Shown here: piece after piece, positions 55,846 to 64,000 of the stretch
Layout: each line of letters begins with the position of its first letter
How positions within the stretch are numbered: the first letter of the stretch is position 1
Origin: Trebonia sp963836195
GTDB taxonomy: Bacteria; Actinomycetota; Actinomycetes; Streptosporangiales; Streptosporangiaceae
Assembly (NCBI GenBank): GCA_963836195.1
Contig: CAWIIX010000017.1
Span: 124,001-188,000 of the forward strand
DNA length: 64,000 bases
Direction: 5' to 3'
Notes under the pieces: generated by a model
What the model was told of the DNA's origin: nothing
Seen by the model: only the letters and a program-made list of their open reading frames with translations
The model's database searches: none
Translations under genes and position numbers: made by a program

Positions 55846-57360
55846 TCAGGCGAGCGGGACGCCGTTAATCGAGGCGTCCAGAACCTCGGCGATGTGGGCG
55901 GTCCGGATCGTCACGCCCTGAGAGGCCAGCGCGGCCGAGATCTGCAGGGTGCACCCGGGGTTGGCCGAGATGAGCAGGGAGGCGCCCGAGGCCGTGACCG
56001 CGTCGGCCTTGCGCGCTCCCAGGGCTGCCGCCGCTTCCGGCTGGAGCAGGTTGTAGACGCCCGCCGACCCGCAGCAGACCCCCGCGTCACGCAGTTCGAG
56101 CAGCTCGAGTCCGGGGATCGCGTGCAGCAGCGAGCGCGGCTGCGCGGTGATCCGCTGCGCGTGGCCGAGGTGGCAGGCGTCGTGGTACGCGGCGACCATC
56201 GGGACCGGGCGCCGCGCGGCGGCCGGCCCGAGCGTGTCAAGGAACTCGGAAAGGTCGCGCACCCGGGACGAGAGCAGCGCCGCCCGGGCAGCCCAGGACG
56301 CCGCCTCCAGCTGGCCCGGCAGGGCGGGCGATGCGGTCGCCGTCGCCTCCTCGTCCGCCGCTCCCTCCTCGGCCAGCCCGGCGAAGAGCCGTTCGTACTC
56401 CTTCATCGCCGACCCGCACCCGGCCGAGTTCACGACGATCGCGTCCACCCCCGCCGCCTCGAACGCGGCAATCGTCTGCCGGGCGAACCGGGCCGCCTCG
56501 GCCACCCGCCCGGAGTGCAGCGACAGCGCGCCGCAGCAGCCCTGCGAGCGCGGGATGATCACGTCGCACCCCTCGGCCGCCAGCACGCGGGCCGTCGCCG
56601 CGTTCACGCCGGGGAAGAACACCGACTGCACGCACCCGGTCAGCATCCCGACCACCGCGCGGCGGGGACCGAGGGCCGCCACCCGCTCGGGGAGACGGCC
56701 GGCCGGCGCCGGCCGGGACGCAGGCGCGAGCCGCAGCGCCTGCTCGGCGGCCGCCGACACCCGGCCGACCAGCCCGGTCCTGGCCAGCAGCCGGTCCGCC
56801 CCGGTCCGCTGCGCGAGCCGCAGCGGCGCGATCGCCATCCGCAGCCGTCGCGGGTAGGGGAACAGCGCGAAGATCGCCTCCCGGGTCAGCCGGTCCGCCA
56901 GCGGCCGCGGCGCCGTCGGCTCAGGTCCAACCGAGCCCCCGCCGACCCCGACGCCCCCACCGACGCCGACCCCGCCACCCACGCCGGCTTCAGGCCCGCC
57001 GGCGGCGCCGCCGCCCGCCAGCGGGTTGACCCCCGCCTCGGTCCAGTCCCTGGCCGCCTCGATGATCTGGTCGTACTGCACCCCGGAGGGGCAGGCGGTC
57101 ATGCACGCCATGCAGCCGAGGCACCGGTCGAAGTGGCCGGCCGCGGCCGGGGTCAGCGGCGCGCCGTCGAGCAGCTGGCTCACCAGGTGGATGCGCCCGC
57201 GCGGTGAGTCCATCTCCTCGCCCCAGAGCGAGTAGGTAGGGCACGCGGGCAGGCAGAAACCGCAGTGCACGCAGTCCTTGACCGCCGAACGGACGCGCTG
57301 CTCCGCCTCGTCAGCCTCATGACCCGACGGCATCGGCTCCGGCATCGCGTGTTCGCTCAT
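55846..57360 (-). CDS. glcF: Glycolate oxidase iron-sulfur subunit
   Basis: A 504-residue protein. Two [4Fe-4S] motifs (CVHCGFCLPACPTY and CLGCMACMTACPSG) are followed by two CCG domains (SQGCCGALSLHSG and the AYHDACHLGHAQRI...CCGSAGVYNL pair). It carries electrons from the GlcD/GlcE flavoproteins to the respiratory chain. A Gly/Val repeat insertion near 120-145 follows the ferredoxin part. It is the last gene of glcD-glcE-glcF; a broader D-lactate or 2-hydroxyacid substrate cannot be excluded. Confidence 0.88.
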   Translation of the reverse strand: MSEHAMPEPMPSGHEADEAEQRVRSAVKDCVHCGFCLPACPTYSLWGEEMDSPRGRIHLVSQLLDGAPLTPAAAGHFDRCLGCMACMTACPSGVQYDQIIEAARDWTEAGVNPLAGGGAAGGPEAGVGGGVGVGGGVGVGGGSVGPEPTAPRPLADRLTREAIFALFPYPRRLRMAIAPLRLAQRTGADRLLARTGLVGRVSAAAEQALRLAPASRPAPAGRLPERVAALGPRRAVVGMLTGCVQSVFFPGVNAATARVLAAEGCDVIIPRSQGCCGALSLHSGRVAEAARFARQTIAAFEAAGVDAIVVNSAGCGSAMKEYERLFAGLAEEGAADEEATATASPALPGQLEAASWAARAALLSSRVRDLSEFLDTLGPAAARRPVPMVAAYHDACHLGHAQRITAQPRSLLHAIPGLELLELRDAGVCCGSAGVYNLLQPEAAAALGARKADAVTASGASLLISANPGCTLQISAALASQGVTIRTAHIAEVLDASINGVPLA

Positions 57361-57369
57361 CGAGATCCC

Positions 57370-58626
57370 TTACATCACGTCGGGGAAGCGGCCCGGTGCC
57401 ATCCGGTCCCCGGGGTCGAACTGGTCCTTGACCGCCCGCATGAGGGCCAGCGAGGGAACGGTCCCCGTCATCCCGCCGTACCCGGCCAGCGCCTCCCGTA
57501 CCGCCGCCGGCGCCGTCAGCACGACCACCCCGCCCCGCTCGCCGGAGCGCGCGGCCCGCAGCGCGCGCACGCAGCCCGGCGGACCTGTCCGCGCCCACGT
57601 CGGGATCAACCCGCAGGTAGAGCACCCCCGCGCCGGCCGGCCGGCGATCGCCGGCGACACGCCCGCGTCGGCCGCGGCAACCTCGACCGCGCCCAGGACC
57701 GCCGGCAGCGCCGACACCCAGCAGGAGACGCGGATCAGCGTGCCCTCCTCGCCGTTGGGCGCGCCGCCCCACCACGGCGGCGGCTCGACTGACGTCTCGG
57801 CCGGGCCGAGCAGATCCGCCATCCGCATCGCGCGGGCCGCCACTCCATCCGAGGACCCCTCGAGGAGCACGCCGATCCGGATCGGCCCGCCCGGCGAGGG
57901 CCGATCCAGCTCCACCGCCGAGGCGACCAGCGGCGAGTTCGCCGCCGCCGCGACCGCGTCGCACGCGATCCGGGCGGACCCGTACTCCGCGGTCACGTAT
58001 ACCCGGGCGGCCGGCAGCGGGTGCAGCCGGAAGGTCGCATCGGTGATCAGCGCGAGCGTCCCCGCCGACCCGGCCAGCAGCTTGCCCAGGTCATAGCCGG
58101 CCACGTTCTTGACGACCTTCCCGCCCGACCGGGCTACGGTGCCGTCCGCCCGCACGATGGTGATGCCGATCAGCAGGTCGCGCGGGGTGCCGTAGCGCAG
58201 CCGCCGGGGCCCGGCGAGCCCGCTGGCCACCACCCCGCCGAGGGTCGACTGGTCCGGCACGTCGAGCGCGATCTCCTGCCCGGCCCGTCCCAGCGCGGCC
58301 GCGACGTCGCCCATCCGCGCGCCGGCCTGCACCCGCGCCACCAGGTCGCCGGACGAGTGCTCGACCACCGACGACATCCGGGACAGGTCGATCATCAGGT
58401 CGCACCGCGACGGCGGCGTCCCCCAGCCGAGCCGCCCGCCCGCCCCGCGCGCCACCACCGCGAGCTCATGCTCCGCCGCCGCCCGCAGCACCGCGGCCGC
58501 CTCGTCGGTCGACCCCGGCGCGACCACGAACGCGGGCACGATCCCCCCGACCACGTCAGCCTCGGCGCCCTCGCGCGTCTCGCCGCACGCCCCCGCCAGC
58601 GCCTTCGCGACCACGTCCCCGGTCAT
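57370..58626 (-). CDS. glcE: Glycolate oxidase FAD-binding subunit
   Basis: A 418-residue FAD_binding_4 protein. GAGGRLGWGTPPS and PDQSTLGGVVASGLAGPRRLRYGTPRDLLIG bind FAD, and VVKNVAGYDLGKLLAGSAGTLALIT is characteristic of GlcE. About 22 codons near 57595-57660 read poorly in frame, yet the +1 frame there gives AGVLYLRVDPDVGADRSAGL, as expected; a pair of compensating indels is inferred. ATG 58626 is preceded by the second palindrome copy. Lies 9 bp before glcF. Confidence 0.85.
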   Translation of the reverse strand: MTGDVVAKALAGACGETREGAEADVVGGIVPAFVVAPGSTDEAAAVLRAAAEHELAVVARGAGGRLGWGTPPSRCDLMIDLSRMSSVVEHSSGDLVARVQAGARMGDVAAALGRAGQEIALDVPDQSTLGGVVASGLAGPRRLRYGTPRDLLIGITIVRADGTVARSGGKVVKNVAGYDLGKLLAGSAGTLALITDATFRLHPLPAARVYVTAEYGSARIACDAVAAAANSPLVASAVELDRPSPGGPIRIGVLLEGSSDGVAARAMRMADLLGPAETSVEPPPWWGGAPNGEEGTLIRVSCWVSALPAVLGAVEVAAADAGVSPAIAGRPARGCSTCGLIPTWARTGPPGCVRALRAARSGERGGVVVLTAPAAVREALAGYGGMTGTVPSLALMRAVKDQFDPGDRMAPGRFPDVM

Positions 58627-58646
58627 CGCCACCCCCCGCCCACTGA

Positions 58647-58696
58647 GCCAAATGCGCGTTTGGGCCGGCAAGAGTGAGCCCAAATGCGCATTTGGC
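58647..58696. repeat. Dispersed 50-bp palindrome, copy 2
   Basis: Same length, loop and pairing as 2484-2533; four bases differ, forming two compensatory pairs (G-C to A-T, C-G to T-A). It ends 20 nt upstream of the glcE ATG. Confidence 0.85.
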
Positions 58697-58783
58697 ACGT
58701 TCGACGGCGCCCCAGGCGCCCCAGCGCGCCCCAGGCACCCCGAGCGCGCCAGGTAGACCGCGGGCATCAGGGCCATCGGCCGG

Positions 58784-58820
58784 GGAGAGCCGCCCGGGAC
58801 CGTTCGGGATGATCGCATTA
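58784..58820 (-). repeat. GAACGG dispersed element, copy e
   Basis: On the minus strand GATCATCCCGAACGGTCCCG follows the GlcD stop codon, with GGAGATCTTC inside the last codons. The A/GATC-rich side again abuts the stop of the upstream gene. Confidence 0.6.
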
Positions 58821-60263
58821 GAAGATCTCCATCCCCGGAGCCGCGGCGGGGCGGGGACCGCGGCGGTGACCAGGGACCTCTCCGCACAGCCGCGGGGTAG
58901 GGAAGACCTTGCCCGGATTGCAGAGCGAGGCGGGGTCGAACGCGCAGCGCACCAGCTGCATGGTGTCGAGGTCGGCGGCGGTGAACATTTTCGGCATATA
59001 GCGGGATTTGTCCAGCCCGACGCCGTGCTCGCCGGTGATCGAGCCGCCGTACTCGATGCACGCGTCGAGGATGGCGCCGGAGACCTTCTCCGCCGCCTCC
59101 GTCTCGCCCGGAACGGCGTCGTTATAAAGCACCAGCGGATGCAGGTTCCCGTCGCCGGCGTGGAAGACGTTCGCGACCCGGATGCCGGACTCGGCCGACA
59201 GGGCCGAGATCCGGGCGAGCACGTCGCCCAGCGCCGTCCGCGGCACCACCCCGTCCTGCACGATATAGGCGGGCGACAGCCGCCCGACGGCGGCGAAGGC
59301 GGACTTGCGCCCGGCCCAGATCCCGGCCCGCTGGACCGGGTCGTCGGCTGCGCGAATCTCCCGCGCGCCCGCCGCCTCGCAGATCGTGCGGACGGTGTCG
59401 AGCTCCGCCTCCACCTCGGCGGCGGGCCCGTCCAGCTCCACCAGCAGGACCGCGGCCGCCCCCTCGGGGTAGCCGCAGTGCACCGCCGCCTCGGCCGCCT
59501 CGATGGCGAGCGCGTCCATCATCTCGATCGCGGCGGGCACGATCCCGGCCGCGATGATGTCGCTGACCGCCCGCCCGCCCGCCTCCAGCGAGTCGTACGC
59601 GGCCAGCACCAGGTGGACCGCCTCGGGGGCCGGCGTGAGCTTGACGATGATCTTGGTGACGATGCCGACCGTGCCCTCCGAGCCGGTGAACACGCCCAGC
59701 AGGTCGTAGCCGGACCCGACCCCGGTGCCGTCGCCCAGCCAGGTCAGCTCGCCCGCCGGGGTGACGATCTCGAGCCCGAGCACGTGGTTGACGGTGAACC
59801 CGTGCTTGAGGCAGTGGGCACCGCCCGAGTTCTCGGCCACGTTCCCGCCGACCGAGCAGACCACCTGCGACGACGGGTCGGGCGCGTAGAACAGGCCGAA
59901 CGGCCGGACCGCCTCGGTCACCGACAGGTTGGTGACGCCCGGCTCCACCACCGCGCGGCGGGCGACCGGGTCGACCTCGAGGATGGCGCGCATCCGCGAC
60001 ATGACGATCAGCACGCCCTCGGCGTGCGGGACGGCGCCGCCGGACAGGCCGGTGCCGCTGCCGCGGGCGACGAAGATCACGCCGGCCGCCGCGCACGTTC
60101 GGACCACCGCCGCGACCTGCTCGGCCGTCGACGGCAGCACCACCAGGGCCGGCGTGGCCCGGTGCGACGTCAGCCCGTCGCACTCGTAGGTGCGCAGCTC
60201 AAGCGGGTCGGTCAGAACGTTGCCGGCCCCGCAGATGTCGCGCATCGCCGGGGCGAGCGCCAC
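58818..60263 (-). CDS. glcD: Glycolate oxidase catalytic FAD subunit
   Basis: 481 residues from GTG 60263. FAD motifs are VARGSGTGLSGGAVPHAEGVLI, PDPSSQVVCSVGGNVAENSGGAHCLKHG and YDLLGVFTGSEGTVGIVTKI; the C-terminal VFHAGDGNLHPLV and ITGEHGVGLDKSRYMP complete the FAD-oxidase C domain. A better start may be ATG 60361: GAGGAAGGGGCG sits 4 nt upstream and MAESTATVAAS follows, but it is in another frame, so an indel in the GC repeats 60265-60340 is suspected. First gene of the glc operon after aceB. Confidence 0.88.
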   Translation of the reverse strand: MALAPAMRDICGAGNVLTDPLELRTYECDGLTSHRATPALVVLPSTAEQVAAVVRTCAAAGVIFVARGSGTGLSGGAVPHAEGVLIVMSRMRAILEVDPVARRAVVEPGVTNLSVTEAVRPFGLFYAPDPSSQVVCSVGGNVAENSGGAHCLKHGFTVNHVLGLEIVTPAGELTWLGDGTGVGSGYDLLGVFTGSEGTVGIVTKIIVKLTPAPEAVHLVLAAYDSLEAGGRAVSDIIAAGIVPAAIEMMDALAIEAAEAAVHCGYPEGAAAVLLVELDGPAAEVEAELDTVRTICEAAGAREIRAADDPVQRAGIWAGRKSAFAAVGRLSPAYIVQDGVVPRTALGDVLARISALSAESGIRVANVFHAGDGNLHPLVLYNDAVPGETEAAEKVSGAILDACIEYGGSITGEHGVGLDKSRYMPKMFTAADLDTMQLVRCAFDPASLCNPGKVFPTPRLCGEVPGHRRGPRPAAAPGMEIF

Positions 60264-60409
60264 CGCCCGCGCCCCGGCCGGCGCCCCGGACGACGCCCCG
60301 GACGACGTCCCCGACGCGGCGCCGCCGGCGACGCCGCGACTGTTGCAGTTGACTCGGCCATCAAGCGCCCCTTCCTCACAACCGGCGGCCGGCTGCCGGC
60401 CGGTCGGCC

Positions 60410-60482
60410 GGCCACGCGCGGCCCGCGTGGCCCGCGCGGCCCGCGCGGTCCAGCGCGGCGCCGCGCCGCGCCGCGCCGCGGC
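60410..60482. repeat. GC-rich low-complexity tract
   Basis: Iterated GCCCGCGCG and GCGCCGCGCC units between the aceB stop and glcD. It can fold into many hairpins and may terminate transcription. Confidence 0.6.
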
Positions 60483-62081
<1,599 letters not shown>

Positions 62082-62250
62082 TAGTACGGCTCCTCCCAAG
62101 TACGGCTGTCCATCCTAGGCGGCCGTCGTCGGCTGGCCTAGGGGCAGGTGCCGCGCCGGGGGAGGCGGCGTCGGGTAATTACCGGGCAAAGCCGCGCTTA
62201 GCGCTCGTGGTAGGCTTAACAATCCTGTCCACGGCAGTCAGTGCTTCCCA

Positions 62251-62301
62251 TATATAAAAGCAATCCGGCTTACGCCGGCATTCGGGAGTATACCAAGCAT
62301 T
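62251..62301 (+). promoter_or_regulatory. helD upstream region with inverted repeat
   Basis: TATATA at 62251-62256 is a candidate -10. CCGGC-TTAC-GCCGG (62265-62278) is a small dyad after it. It does not match the rifamycin-associated element I know (GGGGCTTGC dyad). The gap 62082-62250 shows nothing else. Confidence 0.35.
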
Positions 62302-64000
62302 ATGGCAATGCGTCAAACGGATTCCGAGCCGCCAGTCGAGAAAAGCCCTGCGGAAGACACTGCGGAAAACCAGGCAGAAAGCGACGCGATAAGCGCCGCG
62401 GAAAACACGCCAGCGACCGGCTACGCCGCCGCCGTGCACGCTGAGCAAACGTACGTGACGATGCTCTACGGCCTGCTTGACCAGGCTCGGGAGCGGAGCG
62501 AGCTCGAGCTCGCGAGCGTTCGCGCCAGCGGCGGGGCGGGCGGCACGCACCAGGCCAGGCTGGAACGCGACGTATCGTCGGCCGAGCATGAAAAGCGCAT
62601 TACCCAGCTCAACCTGACCGAGCGCGGCCTCTGTTTCGGCCGGGTCGACGACGAGCAGCGGCAAACCCTTTACATCGGCCGGATCGGGCTGCGCGACGAC
62701 GATTACGACCTGAAGCTAATCGACTGGCGGGCGCCTGCCGCGCGGCCTTTCTACGCCGCCACGCCGCGGAGCCCGCAGGGACTGGTCCGGCGGCGGCACA
62801 TCTACACCAGGCTCCGCCAGGTGACCGGCGTCGACGACGAGGTCTTCGACCTCGACAAGCTCTCCGACAGCGACCGGGCGTCGCTGTCGGGCGAGGCGGC
62901 GCTGATCGCGGCCGTGTCGAGCGCCCGCACCGGCCGGATGGCCGACGTCGTCGCCACCATCCAGGCCGAGCAGGACCGGGTGATCCGCGCCGACCTGCCG
63001 GGCGTGCTGGTCGTGCAGGGCGGCCCCGGCACCGGCAAGACGGTGGCCGCGCTGCACCGCGCCGCCTACCTGCTCTACACCCACCGGCGCACCCTCGAGC
63101 GCCGCGGCGTCCTCGTCATCGGCCCGAACGCGACCTTCCTGCGCTACATCGGCCAGGTCCTGCCGTCGCTCGGCGAGACCGACGTGGTCCTGCACACGCT
63201 GGGCGACCTGTTCCCGGGCGTGCGCGCGACCGACACTCGCGACCCGGCCGCGGTCGTCAAGGGCGACGAGCGGATGGTCCGGGTGCTGCAGCAGGCGGTC
63301 CGCGACCGGCAGCGGGCCCCCCGGGCCGACCTCGACGTCGACGCCGACGGGGTGCGCATCCCGCTCCGCCGCGAGGCGATCCTGCGCGCCCGCGACCGCG
63401 CCCGCTCCACCCGCAGGCCGCACAACGTCGCCCGCAAGCTGTTCGTGACCGAGCTGCTGAACGAGCTCGCCCGGGCCGAGGCCCGCGTCCTCGACCGCCC
63501 CTTCGACGACGATGACCTGCCGTACGCCCGCGAGCGGCTCTGGTCCGAGCCGGGGGTGGTCGACGCGCTCGACGGCCTGTGGCCCCTCCTCACCCCGGAA
63601 AGGCTGCTGGCCGGGTTGCTGAGGTCGCCCGCCGCGATCCGGTCCGCGGCCGGATCCGTCCTCCCTGATATCGAACGGACCCTGCTTTCACGCCCGGACC
63701 ACCCCGCGCGCTGGACGGTGGCCGACGTCCCCCTGCTCGACGAGCTGGCCGAGCTGCTCGGCGTCGACGACTCGGCCGCCAAGGCCGCGCGCCGCGCGCT
63801 CGAGCGCGCCCAGCGCCTGGAGACGCAGTACGCCCAGGAGGTGCTCGAGTCCACCGGTGTGGCCGACCTCGGCCTGGTCGACGCCGAGACGCTGGCGGCC
63901 TGGAACCGCGACAACGGCCCCTCGCTCTCGACCGCCGAGCGGGCCGGCGCCGACCGCAGCTGGGCCTACGGCCACGTGATCATCGACGAGGCTCAGGAGC
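62302..64000 (+). CDS. HelD-type superfamily-1 helicase, C-terminus cut by window edge
   Basis: 566 residues are visible. An acidic N-terminus (about 1-35) precedes an antiparallel coiled-coil arm (YAAAVHAEQTYVTMLYGLLDQARERSELEL to HEKRITQLNL). The UvrD-like motor follows, with Walker A VVQGGPGTGKTVAALHR near residue 238, and VIIDEAQE (Walker B) at the end. Actinobacterial HelD proteins bind RNA polymerase, recycle stalled complexes and in some species confer rifamycin resistance. The frame is intact to base 64000. ATG 62302 was chosen; an in-frame ATG follows two codons later. Confidence 0.9.
   Translation, partial: MAMRQTDSEPPVEKSPAEDTAENQAESDAISAAENTPATGYAAAVHAEQTYVTMLYGLLDQARERSELELASVRASGGAGGTHQARLERDVSSAEHEKRITQLNLTERGLCFGRVDDEQRQTLYIGRIGLRDDDYDLKLIDWRAPAARPFYAATPRSPQGLVRRRHIYTRLRQVTGVDDEVFDLDKLSDSDRASLSGEAALIAAVSSARTGRMADVVATIQAEQDRVIRADLPGVLVVQGGPGTGKTVAALHRAAYLLYTHRRTLERRGVLVIGPNATFLRYIGQVLPSLGETDVVLHTLGDLFPGVRATDTRDPAAVVKGDERMVRVLQQAVRDRQRAPRADLDVDADGVRIPLRREAILRARDRARSTRRPHNVARKLFVTELLNELARAEARVLDRPFDDDDLPYARERLWSEPGVVDALDGLWPLLTPERLLAGLLRSPAAIRSAAGSVLPDIERTLLSRPDHPARWTVADVPLLDELAELLGVDDSAAKAARRALERAQRLETQYAQEVLESTGVADLGLVDAETLAAWNRDNGPSLSTAERAGADRSWAYGHVIIDEAQE

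Noticed and set aside
62251..62301. Rifamycin-associated element before helD
   Set aside because: The dyad here lacks the GGGGCTTGC...GCAAGCCCC arms.

Overview
The window reads as chromosomal DNA of a high-GC actinomycete. Support comes from SAV2177/DUF574 methyltransferases, an XRE-DUF5753/DUF397 pair, an AfsR/SARP-type regulator, DUF3046, ClgR, frequent GTG/TTG starts, and the conserved actinobacterial order dapA-rnj / ftsK-rodZ-like-rimO-pgsA-cinA-clgR / DUF3046-recA-recX-rny / miaB-miaA, which parallels the Streptomyces dapA-to-miaA neighbourhood. I cannot name the genus from sequence alone. I see no tRNA, rRNA, CRISPR array, transposase or prophage.

Layout. 1-3.3 kb: minus-strand run of small enzymes (alpha/beta hydrolase, AlkD-like repair protein, methyltransferase, DinB-fold and VOC proteins). 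3.3-5.8 kb: STAS-like, DUF3040, DUF1269 and DUF574 proteins. 6.0-8.6 kb: dapA and RNase J. 9.3-13.0 kb: a large AfsR-like regulator broken by about four frameshifts. 13.3-17.6 kb: second DUF574 methyltransferase, acyl-CoA-dehydrogenase-like protein, bioB, GNAT acetyltransferase. 17.7-24.9 kb: division, translation and envelope block ftsK to clgR. 25-29 kb: Cys-less Rrf2 regulator and a large secreted sedolisin-like peptidase. 30-36.9 kb: Lhr helicase, a lipoprotein and a septum-formation-type membrane protein. 37.2-41.4 kb: DUF3046, SOS-controlled recA-recX, and rny. 41.4-45.1 kb: XRE/DUF397 pair and a TetR-hydrolase-cupin locus. 45.1-49.7 kb: S9 peptidase, miaB, miaA. 49.7-52.7 kb: tandem duplication of a long leader plus a secreted phage-tail-lysozyme-like gene plus a terminator. 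53.0-55.8 kb: large membrane protein with EPAYA repeats and an Asp-box ectodomain. 55.8-62.1 kb: glcF-glcE-glcD and malate synthase aceB, which together turn glycolate into glyoxylate and then malate. 62.3 kb to the end: HelD-type helicase, cut by the window edge.

Three non-coding features stand out. (1) A dispersed element built around GAACGGACC with a GATC/A-rich side, in at least seven places, several abutting stop codons. (2) A 50-bp perfect-arm palindrome in two copies 56 kb apart whose four differences are all compensatory base-pair changes. (3) A roughly 320-nt leader conserved upstream of both lysozyme-like paralogues that I cannot match to a known riboswitch.

Caution: about ten apparent single-base frameshifts occur, mostly at G/C homopolymers (AlkD, AfsR x4, peptidase, cupin, lysozyme copy 1, glcE pair, glcD N-terminus). 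Many may be sequencing errors, although the housekeeping genes are all intact.
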